This document shows, in pieces, positions 1-9,511 of a stretch of 64,000 nucleotides of DNA. The notes beneath the pieces were generated by a model. That model did no database searches and was not told where the DNA came from. It worked only from the letters and a program-made list of their open reading frames with translations. The position numbers and the translations under genes are program-made. Within the stretch, counting starts at the first letter, position 1. Each line of letters opens with the position of its first letter. Source of the stretch: Lepidurus packardi (taxonomy: Eukaryota; Arthropoda; Branchiopoda; Notostraca; Triopsidae). The stretch lies in the NCBI GenBank assembly GCA_023053545.1, contig JAKZAN010000002.1:7498790-7562789 (forward strand). Direction: 5' to 3'.

Positions 1-408
1 TTTGGAGTTGTGTTGCACTTGCCTAAGCTTGAACAAACTTCAGTTTACTCCCAGGAAGAGCTGATGTGGTTGGCAGAGCCAACGATGACGTCATTTGACC
101 CAAACGTGAGACTAAGGTCCCATATTTGTGAAGATTCACCCCTGGCAAATACGTTTTCACCAGGAGAAATTATAGTCATTGGAAAAGAGGAGAAGAGCGA
201 AGAAAATCAGCCGAAAGAGTTGATTGTTACAAAGGAGCATTTGAAAATCGAAGACGGTGATAAGGAAGAGACTATTATTGAAGAAAGGGAAAAATCCAAG
301 ATGGTGGCTGATTTAGATGATTTATTTTCATCCATGACTCTGAGGACGGAGGCGTTGGCGAATTCTTCAAGTTCTTTTAAGTTATATAGGGCCAGACCCC
401 CAGTGTAA
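1..408 (+). CDS. C-terminal exon of an unrecognised protein (partial)
   Basis: The frame is open from the left edge to a TAA at 406-408, about 135 residues. There is no convincing start, so this is the last exon or last part of a gene beginning outside the window. The reading starts near FGVVLHLPKLEQTSVYSQEE, passes an acidic Glu/Lys-rich stretch and ends in a Ser-rich tail closing with RARPPV. I see no signal peptide, membrane segment or known domain and do not recognise the family. Length, composition and termination before the next gene support real coding. An antisense frame over the same bases is treated as a shadow. Confidence 0.55.
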   Translation, partial: FGVVLHLPKLEQTSVYSQEELMWLAEPTMTSFDPNVRLRSHICEDSPLANTFSPGEIIVIGKEEKSEENQPKELIVTKEHLKIEDGDKEETIIEEREKSKMVADLDDLFSSMTLRTEALANSSSSFKLYRARPPV

Positions 409-1119
409 TACCATTTAAAGGAAAAGGAGTGATGTGAAGCGGCCAAAAAACGGTTTGGTTAAAGGAAATTAGAATCATTCCGCATTTCTGGAAGAAATTG
501 CTGCCTGTAAAAGTTTTGTGTGGTGGCTAGTCATTCTTGTTTGACAATCCTAACGGGTTCTTGGTGAGAAGTGTTAAAATTATCTGTAAAGAATGTAGAG
601 CCTAGAGTTTATGTAAAAATTTAAATTATATTCGTAATAGATGGAATACCGCCAGATCTATACTCCTATCGCCACCTATTGGCTTACTAAGAAATATGTT
701 GAACGAACAACTAGCACAGCATAGTGGATAAATCTGAAATTTCGTACACTACTAAGACTGACGAAGCAACAAAATTTTTGTTGTGGGTAAAAGAAATAGC
801 GTTTGATGGTGTGTTTTCTTTCGAAAAATACGAGTCTCAATTTTTCTCACGCGTATCTACTATTAGAGCGTTGCTAAATGGTATGTGAGAATTTGTATAG
901 CCTTTAGGTAGTCAGTTTTTAAATATTTTCTTCATGTAGGTTTCAGAGGCGAGTTTGGCTTTGCATTCGCGTTTAAGATGGGTGAAAGCGTAAAGAAAAG
1001 AAAAAACAATCATTAACAAGTAGGTTCAAACTACAAACAACATTGCACGGTTAAAAAGATTACGTGATACTAACTATGAATGTTTAGTAGTCTAGGAAAT
1101 ACGAACTAAATTCATCAAC
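409..1119. other. Intergenic: 3' UTR of the first gene and upstream region of the zinc-finger gene
   Basis: AT-rich sequence without a supported exon. It should hold the 3' UTR of the upstream gene and the promoter and 5' UTR of the zinc-finger gene. I did not find a clear TATA box or initiator. Confidence 0.4.
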
Positions 1120-3288
1120 ATGGAGATCGAAGAAGGCAAGCTATCCTTACGTTTGCAGTTGGACGAAGCTGACTTGAGCAAACTTTGCCAAAATTTAAGT
1201 GCGCCTTTGGTCCAACTTCCTAAAGATTCTAGCGCAAGTGAAACGACATTTAACATTGGGTATTTCGTGAAAGGGTCACTCGCCATTGACCACGTGAACG
1301 ATATCATTCTTCTCAATATCGACCTCCAGCAATCCACACAAACTCGTGGGACCCAAACCGGCGAGAACTCCTCCACGCCCAGACCTACTCCGTCAACCCC
1401 TAAACTTCCTTGGAATATCCACAGCACGAAATCCAAGTCCGAAGCCCCTCCGGCCTTCTCCAAATCGACAGAAACCCCTCCAGAATCGAATGTGCCCCAA
1501 GTTCCAACGTTTACCATTGATAGCGACAGTAATGACACAGTAACGAAGCCGGTCCCTTGTAAACCCCCTATCAAACACAAACCACCCTTAAGCCTAAACT
1601 GGGGCATCAAAACTAAGTCCGGTAAAACTTCCTGGAAAGTCCTCAAGCCCCTCAAACGTTTACCCCCTCCCAAAGCCTCCCTGTCCTCAGTTTCGTCTCA
1701 AAAAAACACAAAATTTCGCTATCGTGATCCCTATCTTAAAGTTATCTACCGGCTTAAAAAGAAAGGAGTCGAAATTCCTGCCGAAAACGAGCCCAGTCCA
1801 CACGAAAACCCCAATACGTCTTCCAATTCCAACTCAGAAACTCAAGCAGCATTAGAAACTCCATCTTTTGCCCTCACAGACCCCAAATGTGATTCTCCGA
1901 CTGAAAATTCGTCCTCCGGCAAAATGGTGACTGTCGGAGGCCGCGAACCCCGCTACGTTTGCAACTTATGTGGCGCGAGATATAGATCCAAGGTCTGGTT
2001 CGATGAACACACGTGTTCCAAGCCGAAAGAAGACAAAGCGTATGAATGCCCTCATTGCAGCCAAATCCTCCACACCAAGTTCTCCCTGGACAACCACGTA
2101 CGCCTCCATGCGGGTGATTTGCCTTACAGCTGCTCGGTCTGTAAGCAGTGCTTCAAGTGCTATAGCACTATGCGTTACCATGAGCGTAAACATATGCAAG
2201 GCAAACAGTATGAATGCTCCTTGTGCGATAAATCCTATACTCACATCACTAACCTGAAAAACCACATGAAAACCCACACGGCGCCAATTCCTGAGCTTCC
2301 ACCAATCCTATTACTCCCAAGCCGCGCCCCCGAGGGTGTAAACACCTTCGAAACTGCTGTTGCAGAAGCTTGTGCGGATTTAGCCCAGGAAATCCCTGTC
2401 ACAGCGTCCAATTCGACAGAAGAAATCGAGCACATGGAGCCGTTACTCGGGAATGACGTCACAGAGGAAGCGGATCAGGAGGAGGAAGCTCAGTACGTAC
2501 GATGTGGAGTGAACCGGCGCAAACGCAAAGTTCGCAACAAGGCCGGAAGAGCGAATTACGAATGCCAAGTGTGCGGGATTTCCTACAATTCCCGCATTTG
2601 GTTTGAGGAGCATCAGTGCTCGGGCACCAAACGACTCGTTTATCGCTGCGAAGAATGTGGGAAACTTTGCTACACCAAGTTTTCCTATAGAGCTCATGTA
2701 AATTTGCATAAAGGCTTACTACCTTATGAATGCGAGACTTGCCACGAAAAATTTGATAGTATTTCAAGGCTGCGGTATCACGAAAAGAAGCACGGTGATA
2801 GTTTCCCGTACAAGTGCCATTTGTGCGATAAAGCCTATACGCACGTGAGTAACCTGAAAATCCATTTATTGGCTCATAGTGGGTCGCGACCGTACCAATG
2901 CGAACATTGCGGAAGAATGTTTAGTACCGCAAGCAAATTAAAACTGCATATTAATACCCATACGAGGGTTAATCAAACAGAGTGTCCTGAATGCAAGAAG
3001 TTGTTTTCAGCGCGTGAGCAAATGCTGAGGCATATCCGACGTATGCGTTGCCCGGTCATCAAAGAGCGTATGCGCAGCAATGGGGGCGCCGCAGGGGAAG
3101 GCGGGGAAGTTGAAAAGGTGGGCATGGTTGATGGAGAAGTAGAAAATGTGGAGGTGGACATGAGCGGGTTGTTGCCCGACCAAATCGTGGACACGGTGGT
3201 GGTCATTTGCGAAAAAGGCAGCGAAGGAGAATTTGCCTCGGAGGATGTCTTTCTGCTAACCCAAGATTCCGATGCTGACAAAGCCTGA
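1120..3288 (+). CDS. C2H2 zinc-finger protein with duplicated four-finger module
   Basis: A single uninterrupted 722-residue frame, probably a nuclear DNA-binding transcription factor. Residues 1-80 form a non-finger N-terminal region. Residues 80-275 are Pro/Ser/Lys-rich and probably disordered. Residues 281-387 hold four fingers, an acidic linker follows, and residues 482-643 hold six more. The first four fingers of the second block match the first block finger by finger. Each block opens with a degenerate finger in which the last histidine is replaced by H-x-C (spellings WFDEHTC and WFEEHQC), and each fourth finger has a CDK-Y-T-H core. The final finger ends MLRHIRRMRC, again with Cys as a possible fourth ligand. 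The tail is acidic. The ATG at 1120 is the first in frame. No KRAB or ZAD domain is evident and no orthologue name can be given safely. A possible AATAAA for its 3' end is at 3591-3596. Confidence 0.9.
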   Translation: MEIEEGKLSLRLQLDEADLSKLCQNLSAPLVQLPKDSSASETTFNIGYFVKGSLAIDHVNDIILLNIDLQQSTQTRGTQTGENSSTPRPTPSTPKLPWNIHSTKSKSEAPPAFSKSTETPPESNVPQVPTFTIDSDSNDTVTKPVPCKPPIKHKPPLSLNWGIKTKSGKTSWKVLKPLKRLPPPKASLSSVSSQKNTKFRYRDPYLKVIYRLKKKGVEIPAENEPSPHENPNTSSNSNSETQAALETPSFALTDPKCDSPTENSSSGKMVTVGGREPRYVCNLCGARYRSKVWFDEHTCSKPKEDKAYECPHCSQILHTKFSLDNHVRLHAGDLPYSCSVCKQCFKCYSTMRYHERKHMQGKQYECSLCDKSYTHITNLKNHMKTHTAPIPELPPILLLPSRAPEGVNTFETAVAEACADLAQEIPVTASNSTEEIEHMEPLLGNDVTEEADQEEEAQYVRCGVNRRKRKVRNKAGRANYECQVCGISYNSRIWFEEHQCSGTKRLVYRCEECGKLCYTKFSYRAHVNLHKGLLPYECETCHEKFDSISRLRYHEKKHGDSFPYKCHLCDKAYTHVSNLKIHLLAHSGSRPYQCEHCGRMFSTASKLKLHINTHTRVNQTECPECKKLFSAREQMLRHIRRMRCPVIKERMRSNGGAAGEGGEVEKVGMVDGEVENVEVDMSGLLPDQIVDTVVVICEKGSEGEFASEDVFLLTQDSDADKA

Positions 3289-4200
3289 GGTCCTTTAAGA
3301 CGTTGCATAGATTCATGTTCATTGTTCTCTTCGAATGCGCACGAGTGTACATTTGTAGAAGGAAGATAACTTCTGAGGGTTAAGGTGACCTCTTGTGTTG
3401 GATTAGTAACGCGATACATGTGAGAAAATCGTGAAACACGTTTGGGACAATACACAACAACAGAATCTGGGAAAAGTCGACTGGTTCATTGCAGTCAACG
3501 AAGAGAAAATTGAATCAAGAGTTGGCGATAGGCTTCCTTAGATGGCATCAGTTCGAAAACATGCGCTGCCAACAGGTTAACCGGTTTCAGAATAAAAGAT
3601 AAAACTGACACTTTGTCATATTGTTGCAAAACGTCCTCCGGAAAAAGTATGACAAACGGGTGTCACTCAGTTTGAAAATGGGTAGTTGGATTGAAAATGA
3701 ATTATATTAGGTTAGTTAGTTCTCATGAATTTTCGTTGATGAGAATCGTTAATACTTGTACTTTCTTTCACTCCATTAGCGGAAAAAAATTCATAGTTTA
3801 AAAAGTGACAGGGTGGTGTCACTTTTGACAGTGGGACACGTTACGCACGTTTGTCAGTAAATACGGAGAACGTGTTGTGCTGCAGATAAAGAATGAAATA
3901 TAGACAAGTTGAAGATCTAGTGTCCCAAGTGGTATTTACTATCGTTCGTTTCTTAGGAGGAAAATATAAGGAGAAAAGAATATGACACATTTAGTTAAGG
4001 TTTCAGTTCTGGTAAGCGGTAGCTTGTATAATTGTTTTCCATGGGTGTGTTTTAGGTGGGAAACAGTTCTGTTGCGCATGTGTAGCGGAAATGTGGCTTT
4101 GGTTATCTAACTTAATGTATTCCAAAAGCTAATTCAATTAATTAGTTCATGGAAACGTCAGGTGATTCTAATTAGACGCTTGGGGTGTATGGAAGGGGCG
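3289..4200. other. 3' UTR plus interspersed repeat copy
   Basis: The first 300 bases are probably zinc-finger 3' UTR. From about 3590 to 3880 the sequence is a diverged, inverted copy of a repeat also present at 29.9-30.15 kb. It shares the GATGAGAATCGTTAA block near 3740, the TGACAAACGGGTGTCA block near 3650 and the terminal motif CGGAGAACGTGTT at 3864-3876. I see no coding exon here. Confidence 0.5.
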
Positions 4201-4350
4201 CAGGCGTGACTCATAGTATGGATCCACATTCCCAGATGGCGTGACTCATGCGAGACTATTCTGAGTGTGTCAATGCGCCGGCGCGACAGACAAGTGTTGA
4301 GAAGCCGGAGAAACAGACGGAGGGAAAATTTGTTGTTGCTTGAGTCAGTT
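4201..4350. promoter_or_regulatory. AP-1 / TEAD-like site cluster upstream of angiomotin
   Basis: Three perfect AP-1 consensus sites lie within 141 bases: TGACTCA at 4207-4213 and 4242-4248, and TGAGTCA at 4341-4347. A TEAD-type ACATTCC lies between the first two at 4226-4232. The cluster is 1.2 kb upstream of the angiomotin start used here. AP-1 and TEAD are known to bind composite enhancers, and angiomotin-family genes are YAP/TEAD targets in vertebrates. That this is the angiomotin promoter or enhancer is inference. Confidence 0.45.
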
Positions 4351-5576
4351 TAGAAGGCCGTTTAATCGAGAAACTTTGCTCTAATCCTTTCAAAAACGAT
4401 TTCTTGCATTCTCTGACTAGTGACGCGGAACGATAACCGACACAATTTCGCACCCACCGAAAACGGTAACAAAACGGAATTCTTCAAAGTTGGGGCTCCC
4501 AAAAAGTTCGAAATTTTCGAGTGTTACGACGGCTTAAGATTTGCAACGTGGACGGTGCTCCATAAAAACGGAATACAGTTACAACTCAAGACCTTGTTCG
4601 TGGCTCCAATTACGGTTCTTCTGCCCCATGAATTAAAAAAGAAAAAGAAATCTCTCGGAGGAAACGTCAAGTAAGCATTAAATTCCTAAAGTATTAACGC
4701 CGGTATTTCTTTTTATTTTTAGTCCAAGAGAAAGAAGAAAATTCCGCAATTCTTGGAACACCAGTTGTGTTGTTTTGAATGCAGAGGAATAGAAAGAAAA
4801 TCGAAAGTCCGACTCAAACCATTTTTTACGTCTTATTTTTGAAATTTTTTGTTGAGATGCCGAGTTCATCTCGCGCAGCATCATGGAATCTCCCAAGAGC
4901 GTCTGCCGCCCACTTGCGAGGCATTCCCAGCCATACCAGTGACGCTATAAATAGTCGTTGAGTTCTGCGGGCTTGGACGCCATTTAGCTTGTAATTTTTG
5001 AGCGCATTCCAAACGATTCGGTTGGCGGACGTGGATCGACTACTTTTTTTCCAAAGATTTTTCAAACAGAAATTTAATTCTTAAAGAAATAGGAAAATAA
5101 AAAAAGGACTAGTCGGTTTTTTTTCTCGTTTTGGCTCGAGGTTCGCCTGTCTGTCTTTTATTATGCTTGTTGTGGGACGGAGAAAGAGAGGGACGATGGA
5201 AAAAGGGGCCCCCGAAAGTATGAGAAGAAAGAAGAGCAGCTGCGGGATCCGATCGCGTGGACCTTTGAATTGTTGCTATGACTAAAAAGGGGGGGACAAG
5301 GGGGACCAGCTGCACCAAATGGAACGAGAGGACGGTTGTAGGAACGAAACATCTGCCTAGCATGTGTGTATGCGTATGTGTGTGGAGTAGGAAAGAGGCG
5401 TGACTTGGTGTTTGATAGCCAAATGTTTGCTCATTCCAGGTTGCCCCCCCAACTTTTCTTCTCCTGGGTTGGGAGTGAAGCTGCATTCCGGTAGAATTCT
5501 TGGCGCGAGAGCTACATGCACCAGTTTCCAAGTGTTGCCGAACGAAAAGACGAGTTTATTCAATACAGACAAAGAC
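4351..5576. other. Upstream region and probable 5' UTR of angiomotin
   Basis: No supported coding exon. The frame containing the chosen ATG stays open upstream to about 5400, so a longer N-terminus starting at 5400 cannot be excluded, but its composition is not protein-like. A GT-rich run lies near 5360-5385. Confidence 0.35.
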
Positions 5577-7363
5577 ATGCAAGAGAATCAACCATGCTCC
5601 AATCCTGCAGGTAATTTCGACTTTGATTTATAATTATCATTATTTTTATTTTTATTTTATTTTTTCTGGGCTGGAGTGTTGGAAAAGGGTTTTGAGTTTA
5701 GCGCTTGTTAAGGAATTTTAACGAGCCTGAAAGAATTTTAATTTCACAAATAAGCGAGTTTCTATTTCTTGGGGGGTTGGAATTTTTTTCAGATTATTTT
5801 TAGCATCGTCAACGACAAATTCAGAGTGTGATTTGTTTTAGTTTCAAAGATCATTGTAACCTCTTCATCCAAGTAAATTTTCTGTCGTTTTTGCTTTTAG
5901 CGTCGTTGTATTTGATCCTTGTGGACCCCAATTAAGGAGGATTTTCCAATCGGGATGAGGAACTAAGCTATTTTGTACAGATGTTTTTGATTTTGGAATT
6001 GCTGAACCATGAAGAGTAATTCTTTTTTCTTATCATTCTCCGAAATTTTTTTGAGACCGTGGTTGGAAACCGATGGTCTTGTGACCTTGGGAGAAGATAC
6101 TGTTTCACCCAGCTTGCATATTTGTCTAAAATTCCGATTTCAAATCCGTTGGACCCCTTTTCTGGTGAAACAGCCGTGTTTCTCCTGAAAAGCGGGGAAT
6201 TTCCGATCCAGTTACCAAACGAATTCATAGAAATTCGATCTTTTGATAAGAGAGGGATATATTGAGTTTAGTTATGGATTGACAAAGGTTTGGGAGGTTG
6301 AAAGGATTACGGATGGAAAGCTTAGACTTCCGTTTTAAAAAAGTTTTTCGTTAGATTTGAACTGTCGGAAGAAAGTTGAAGACGAAGACAGTGATATCGA
6401 AGATTTGACGCAAGAAGAAAAATTCCAGTTGCAACACATGTCGCGGCAAGACCCCCAAGGCCAAGAAGAAGAAGCGACGTTGCCCGGCGTCGATGATTGG
6501 ATGCTCAAAGGACACTTGGATGCGGCGTCGTCCTGTGGCACGCTCATTATCCATGGAAGTATTTCTGACGACAGTTGGGGCAGGTATGCGACATCTATTT
6601 ATAACCGTCTTCTCCCCTTTTACTAATTTCTTTCATTATTTTCTTGCGTGTGCTTTTTATTATTTTCGATTTTCAAAACGTACCATAATTAGTTTGAAGG
6701 AACTGAACGCACTTTTGGTGTAATTATTGGTTCATTGATGGGATATTTTTGTGTATTTTTTAAGGAATCCTGGGTCGATACAAGATTTGGGTGCGTACCT
6801 GACCAGTACTCCTAATCTACGACGTGGTCAGCATTTTTTAACCTCGAATGTGTCAGTTTTGTCAAGTCCGGCTGGTACTTTAAAGCGGAATTTGCCGGGA
6901 GCGCGAAATTTTAGCAGTTTTGGGAATCTCGCATCGGGGACAGTGAATATGAACGTGATGCAGCAGACGAGCGAAGCCAAAGAGCAAATGAAGCGTTTGG
7001 AACAGTTTGCGCACGACTTGAATATTTCTTTGCCGCCCATGCCGGAGAATCCATCCTCGGAAACGTTGGAATGTGCTGACGTCAGCGCCTTATCCATCAG
7101 TGACACGCTGTTGACGCAAACTAGTGGTGCGTCGTCTAGTTTTCAGTATTATGCAGCCAAACCTCCCCCAGCTTACCCCACCGTGCGCAAAAATGCACAG
7201 GAACCTGAGGTGACACGACCGCGTAGTCGATTACGCAGAACTTTATCCAGATCGCATCCAGATTTGTGTAAAATTGGATGGGAGTTGGGCTTGCGCAGTG
7301 GAGAAAAGAGTCCTGTCTTGCGTGATTTGCGCGAAAAACGGTATTTATTTCTATTCGGCTTGC

Positions 7364-7401
<38 letters not shown>

Positions 7402-9511
7402 CAAAACAAAACATTGTGAATGAAGTGACGTTTTTAAGTTCGCGCATGTCTACGTATTACTGCAGGATTCAGTCGCGCAGTCAGAGTCAAGACAAGGACA
7501 GCATTGCGTTGGGTTTCCCTTCTGCGAATGCCCGATTGCGTCAAAAGGAACCGGCCGAAGATTGGACGTCTGCGGAATTAGTAGATGCACTTTTGGAGGA
7601 GAATTTCGCTTTGCGTAAAGAACTGCGTGGGCACCATGACAATGCGCAAAAATTGCACAAAGTATTTTGATAAGTTTTATATGCAATAAAATGTAACGCA
7701 GTGGTCTAATTGGGTTTAGTTTGAGGAGGAATTGACGAATTTGCACACGGCTTATGAAACGTTGGTGAATTCGTGCGAAAAACGCGAAACGCTGCACCGT
7801 TCCATGCGCATGCGCTTAGAAACAGAGGTACGACGCCTGCAAGAGGTGAACCGCGCCGTGCGCAATCAAGCGGATCTTTTTTCCGCGCAATTAGCCATCC
7901 GGAACGCGTCGTCTGTAGGTGCGCAAACGGCCAATCCGGAATCAAGTGCGCAAAAAGAAATCTCGAGACGTGACTCTTTAATTGCGCAACTCATGACTCA
8001 AAGTATGCGAAAATTCTTTCCCTTAAGTTTTCTTTTATTTTGTCTTTTTCATTCTTTTTAATTTCGTTTTCTTAATTAGATAAAGAGTTGCTCTCCACTA
8101 AAGAGCGCCAGGATGTCGAACTCAACATGCAGCGTGCAACCCTGCAAGATCAGCGTGCGCATATCGAAGTTTTGGACGCAGCGTTGACGAATGCTCAAGC
8201 TAATATTATTCAGCTCGAAGACGAGGCAAGATCTAAGAAGGTTGCAGTGCATAATTGTATATTTAATGTATGATTTTTTTTGTCTGAGCAGGTTAGACGC
8301 AAAGGGACGCTGAATGACAAGGTAGCTCAGCTGCAGAAAGCGTTGATGGCATTGCAGGTTGCCAGCGAACGACGCGAAAGATCTGAACGGAGACTGCGAC
8401 AAGACTTAGAAAAAGAAATCTACTACTTAAAGAGTTCGACTGTAGATTTGATGTCGGAATCAATGATGAAAAGCGATCCGGAAGAACTTCGCAAGACATT
8501 GCGTGTGGCAGCCGAGAAAACGTTGGCTTTAGAAGCCGAAACAGCCCATTGGGAACAACGATACTTGGAAGAAGCTGCTTTGAGACAAGCAATTGTAACA
8601 GCGGCTATTTTACCCAAGTAAGCTTCTTATTTTTCGATCCAGTGCTTCAAAATCGTGAAATTATTCGGTATTTAAACCTTCGTTATGTTTTTTAGAGACG
8701 AAAATAGCGATAATTCCCAGCTCAGCAGAAGCAGGTATGCTGGACGCGATGACGTGTGGGCTTATAAGCGAATCCTTGATCTGGAATCCAAGTAAAAATG
8801 ATTTGCTTAATACATTTTTCGAAAAATTTCCTAGTTATACTTCAAACGATATTCATCCGCTTTTTACCTATTTTAAGATTAAGAGACGTGGAGTCGCGTT
8901 GTGAAGAGAAAGATGCCATGTTACGAATCATAAGCCGAGCGTCTTTAAACAAGGAAAGCCTTTTAAGTAGCAAAGCTCTGCCCATTAGTGAAATTCCAGG
9001 TACAGCCTTGATTGAAAAGAAAGCGGTGCGGGATTTGTAGGATTTTGATGGGGTTTTCTCAAAGTTTAGATTCTTCGAGTACCAGCGGGGCGTACTCTTC
9101 ACCTGCTTCTAGTTTGCCGCCTAGCGTCGGAGGTAGTGCGGCGAGTGTGGCTAGTAGTTTGAGTAGTAATCCAGCAGCAGTGGCCGTAGCGGTGCAGCGT
9201 GCATCCTCAGTCAATGGTAATGACGTTCGATGGCTTCAAAGGGGGCCTTCGATGAGTCGACGAGAACGGGAGACACCTGTAGCACCTTTGCAGCATGGGA
9301 ATGCGACTGCCACCGCTCCTCAGCCTGCCGCAACAGTGGATGACCAATTAAAAGGATTAGATACCCAGCTTCTTAGTAAAGTAAGCGAATGTTGAGTTTG
9401 AAGCATATAGGTTTAGTTGCTCACCGTTAGTGTTTTGTCTGTTAGGATTCACTCATTGCTGCCTTGCGAAACGAAAAAGAGCGCTTTCCTGACCATTACT
9501 GGAGACTCTAA
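5577..9511 (+). CDS. AMOT: Angiomotin family protein
   Basis: Junction and Hippo-pathway scaffold that in animals binds YAP/Yorkie-type WW proteins, LATS kinases and polarity proteins. I join 11 exons: 5577-5610, 6355-6583, 6765-7340, 7466-7661, 7720-8002, 8080-8240, 8292-8617, 8696-8791, 8878-8999, 9070-9380 and 9446-9511. All have GT-AG borders and continuous phase, giving 799 residues. The middle is the angiomotin coiled coil and C-domain, with family blocks such as YETLVNSCEKRE, DQRAHIEVLDAALTNAQAN and ALEAETAHWEQRYLEEA. A PPxY motif (PPPAYP) in exon 3 is a WW-domain ligand. The serine-rich tail ends in YWRL, whose last residues fit a class II PDZ ligand. The start at 5577 is the ATG whose exon splices in phase to exon 2; a longer start is possible. 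A 3' UTR signal AATAAA lies at 9711-9716. Intron 3 holds a run of 37 T. Confidence 0.93.
7365..7401 (+). repeat. Poly(T) run of 37
   Basis: An uninterrupted T run in angiomotin intron 3, about 65 bases before the acceptor. It may act as a long pyrimidine tract, or be the mark of a retroposed poly(A) tail on the minus strand. Its length is likely to vary between individuals and assemblies. Confidence 0.9.

Noticed and set aside
4420-4674. 84-residue frame before angiomotin
   Set aside because: Low-complexity Lys end and no splice join to angiomotin in phase. Better read as 5' flank.
5400-5576. Longer angiomotin N-terminus starting at ATG 5400
   Set aside because: In frame, but the sequence resembles untranslated leader and lacks family features. 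Kept only as an alternative.
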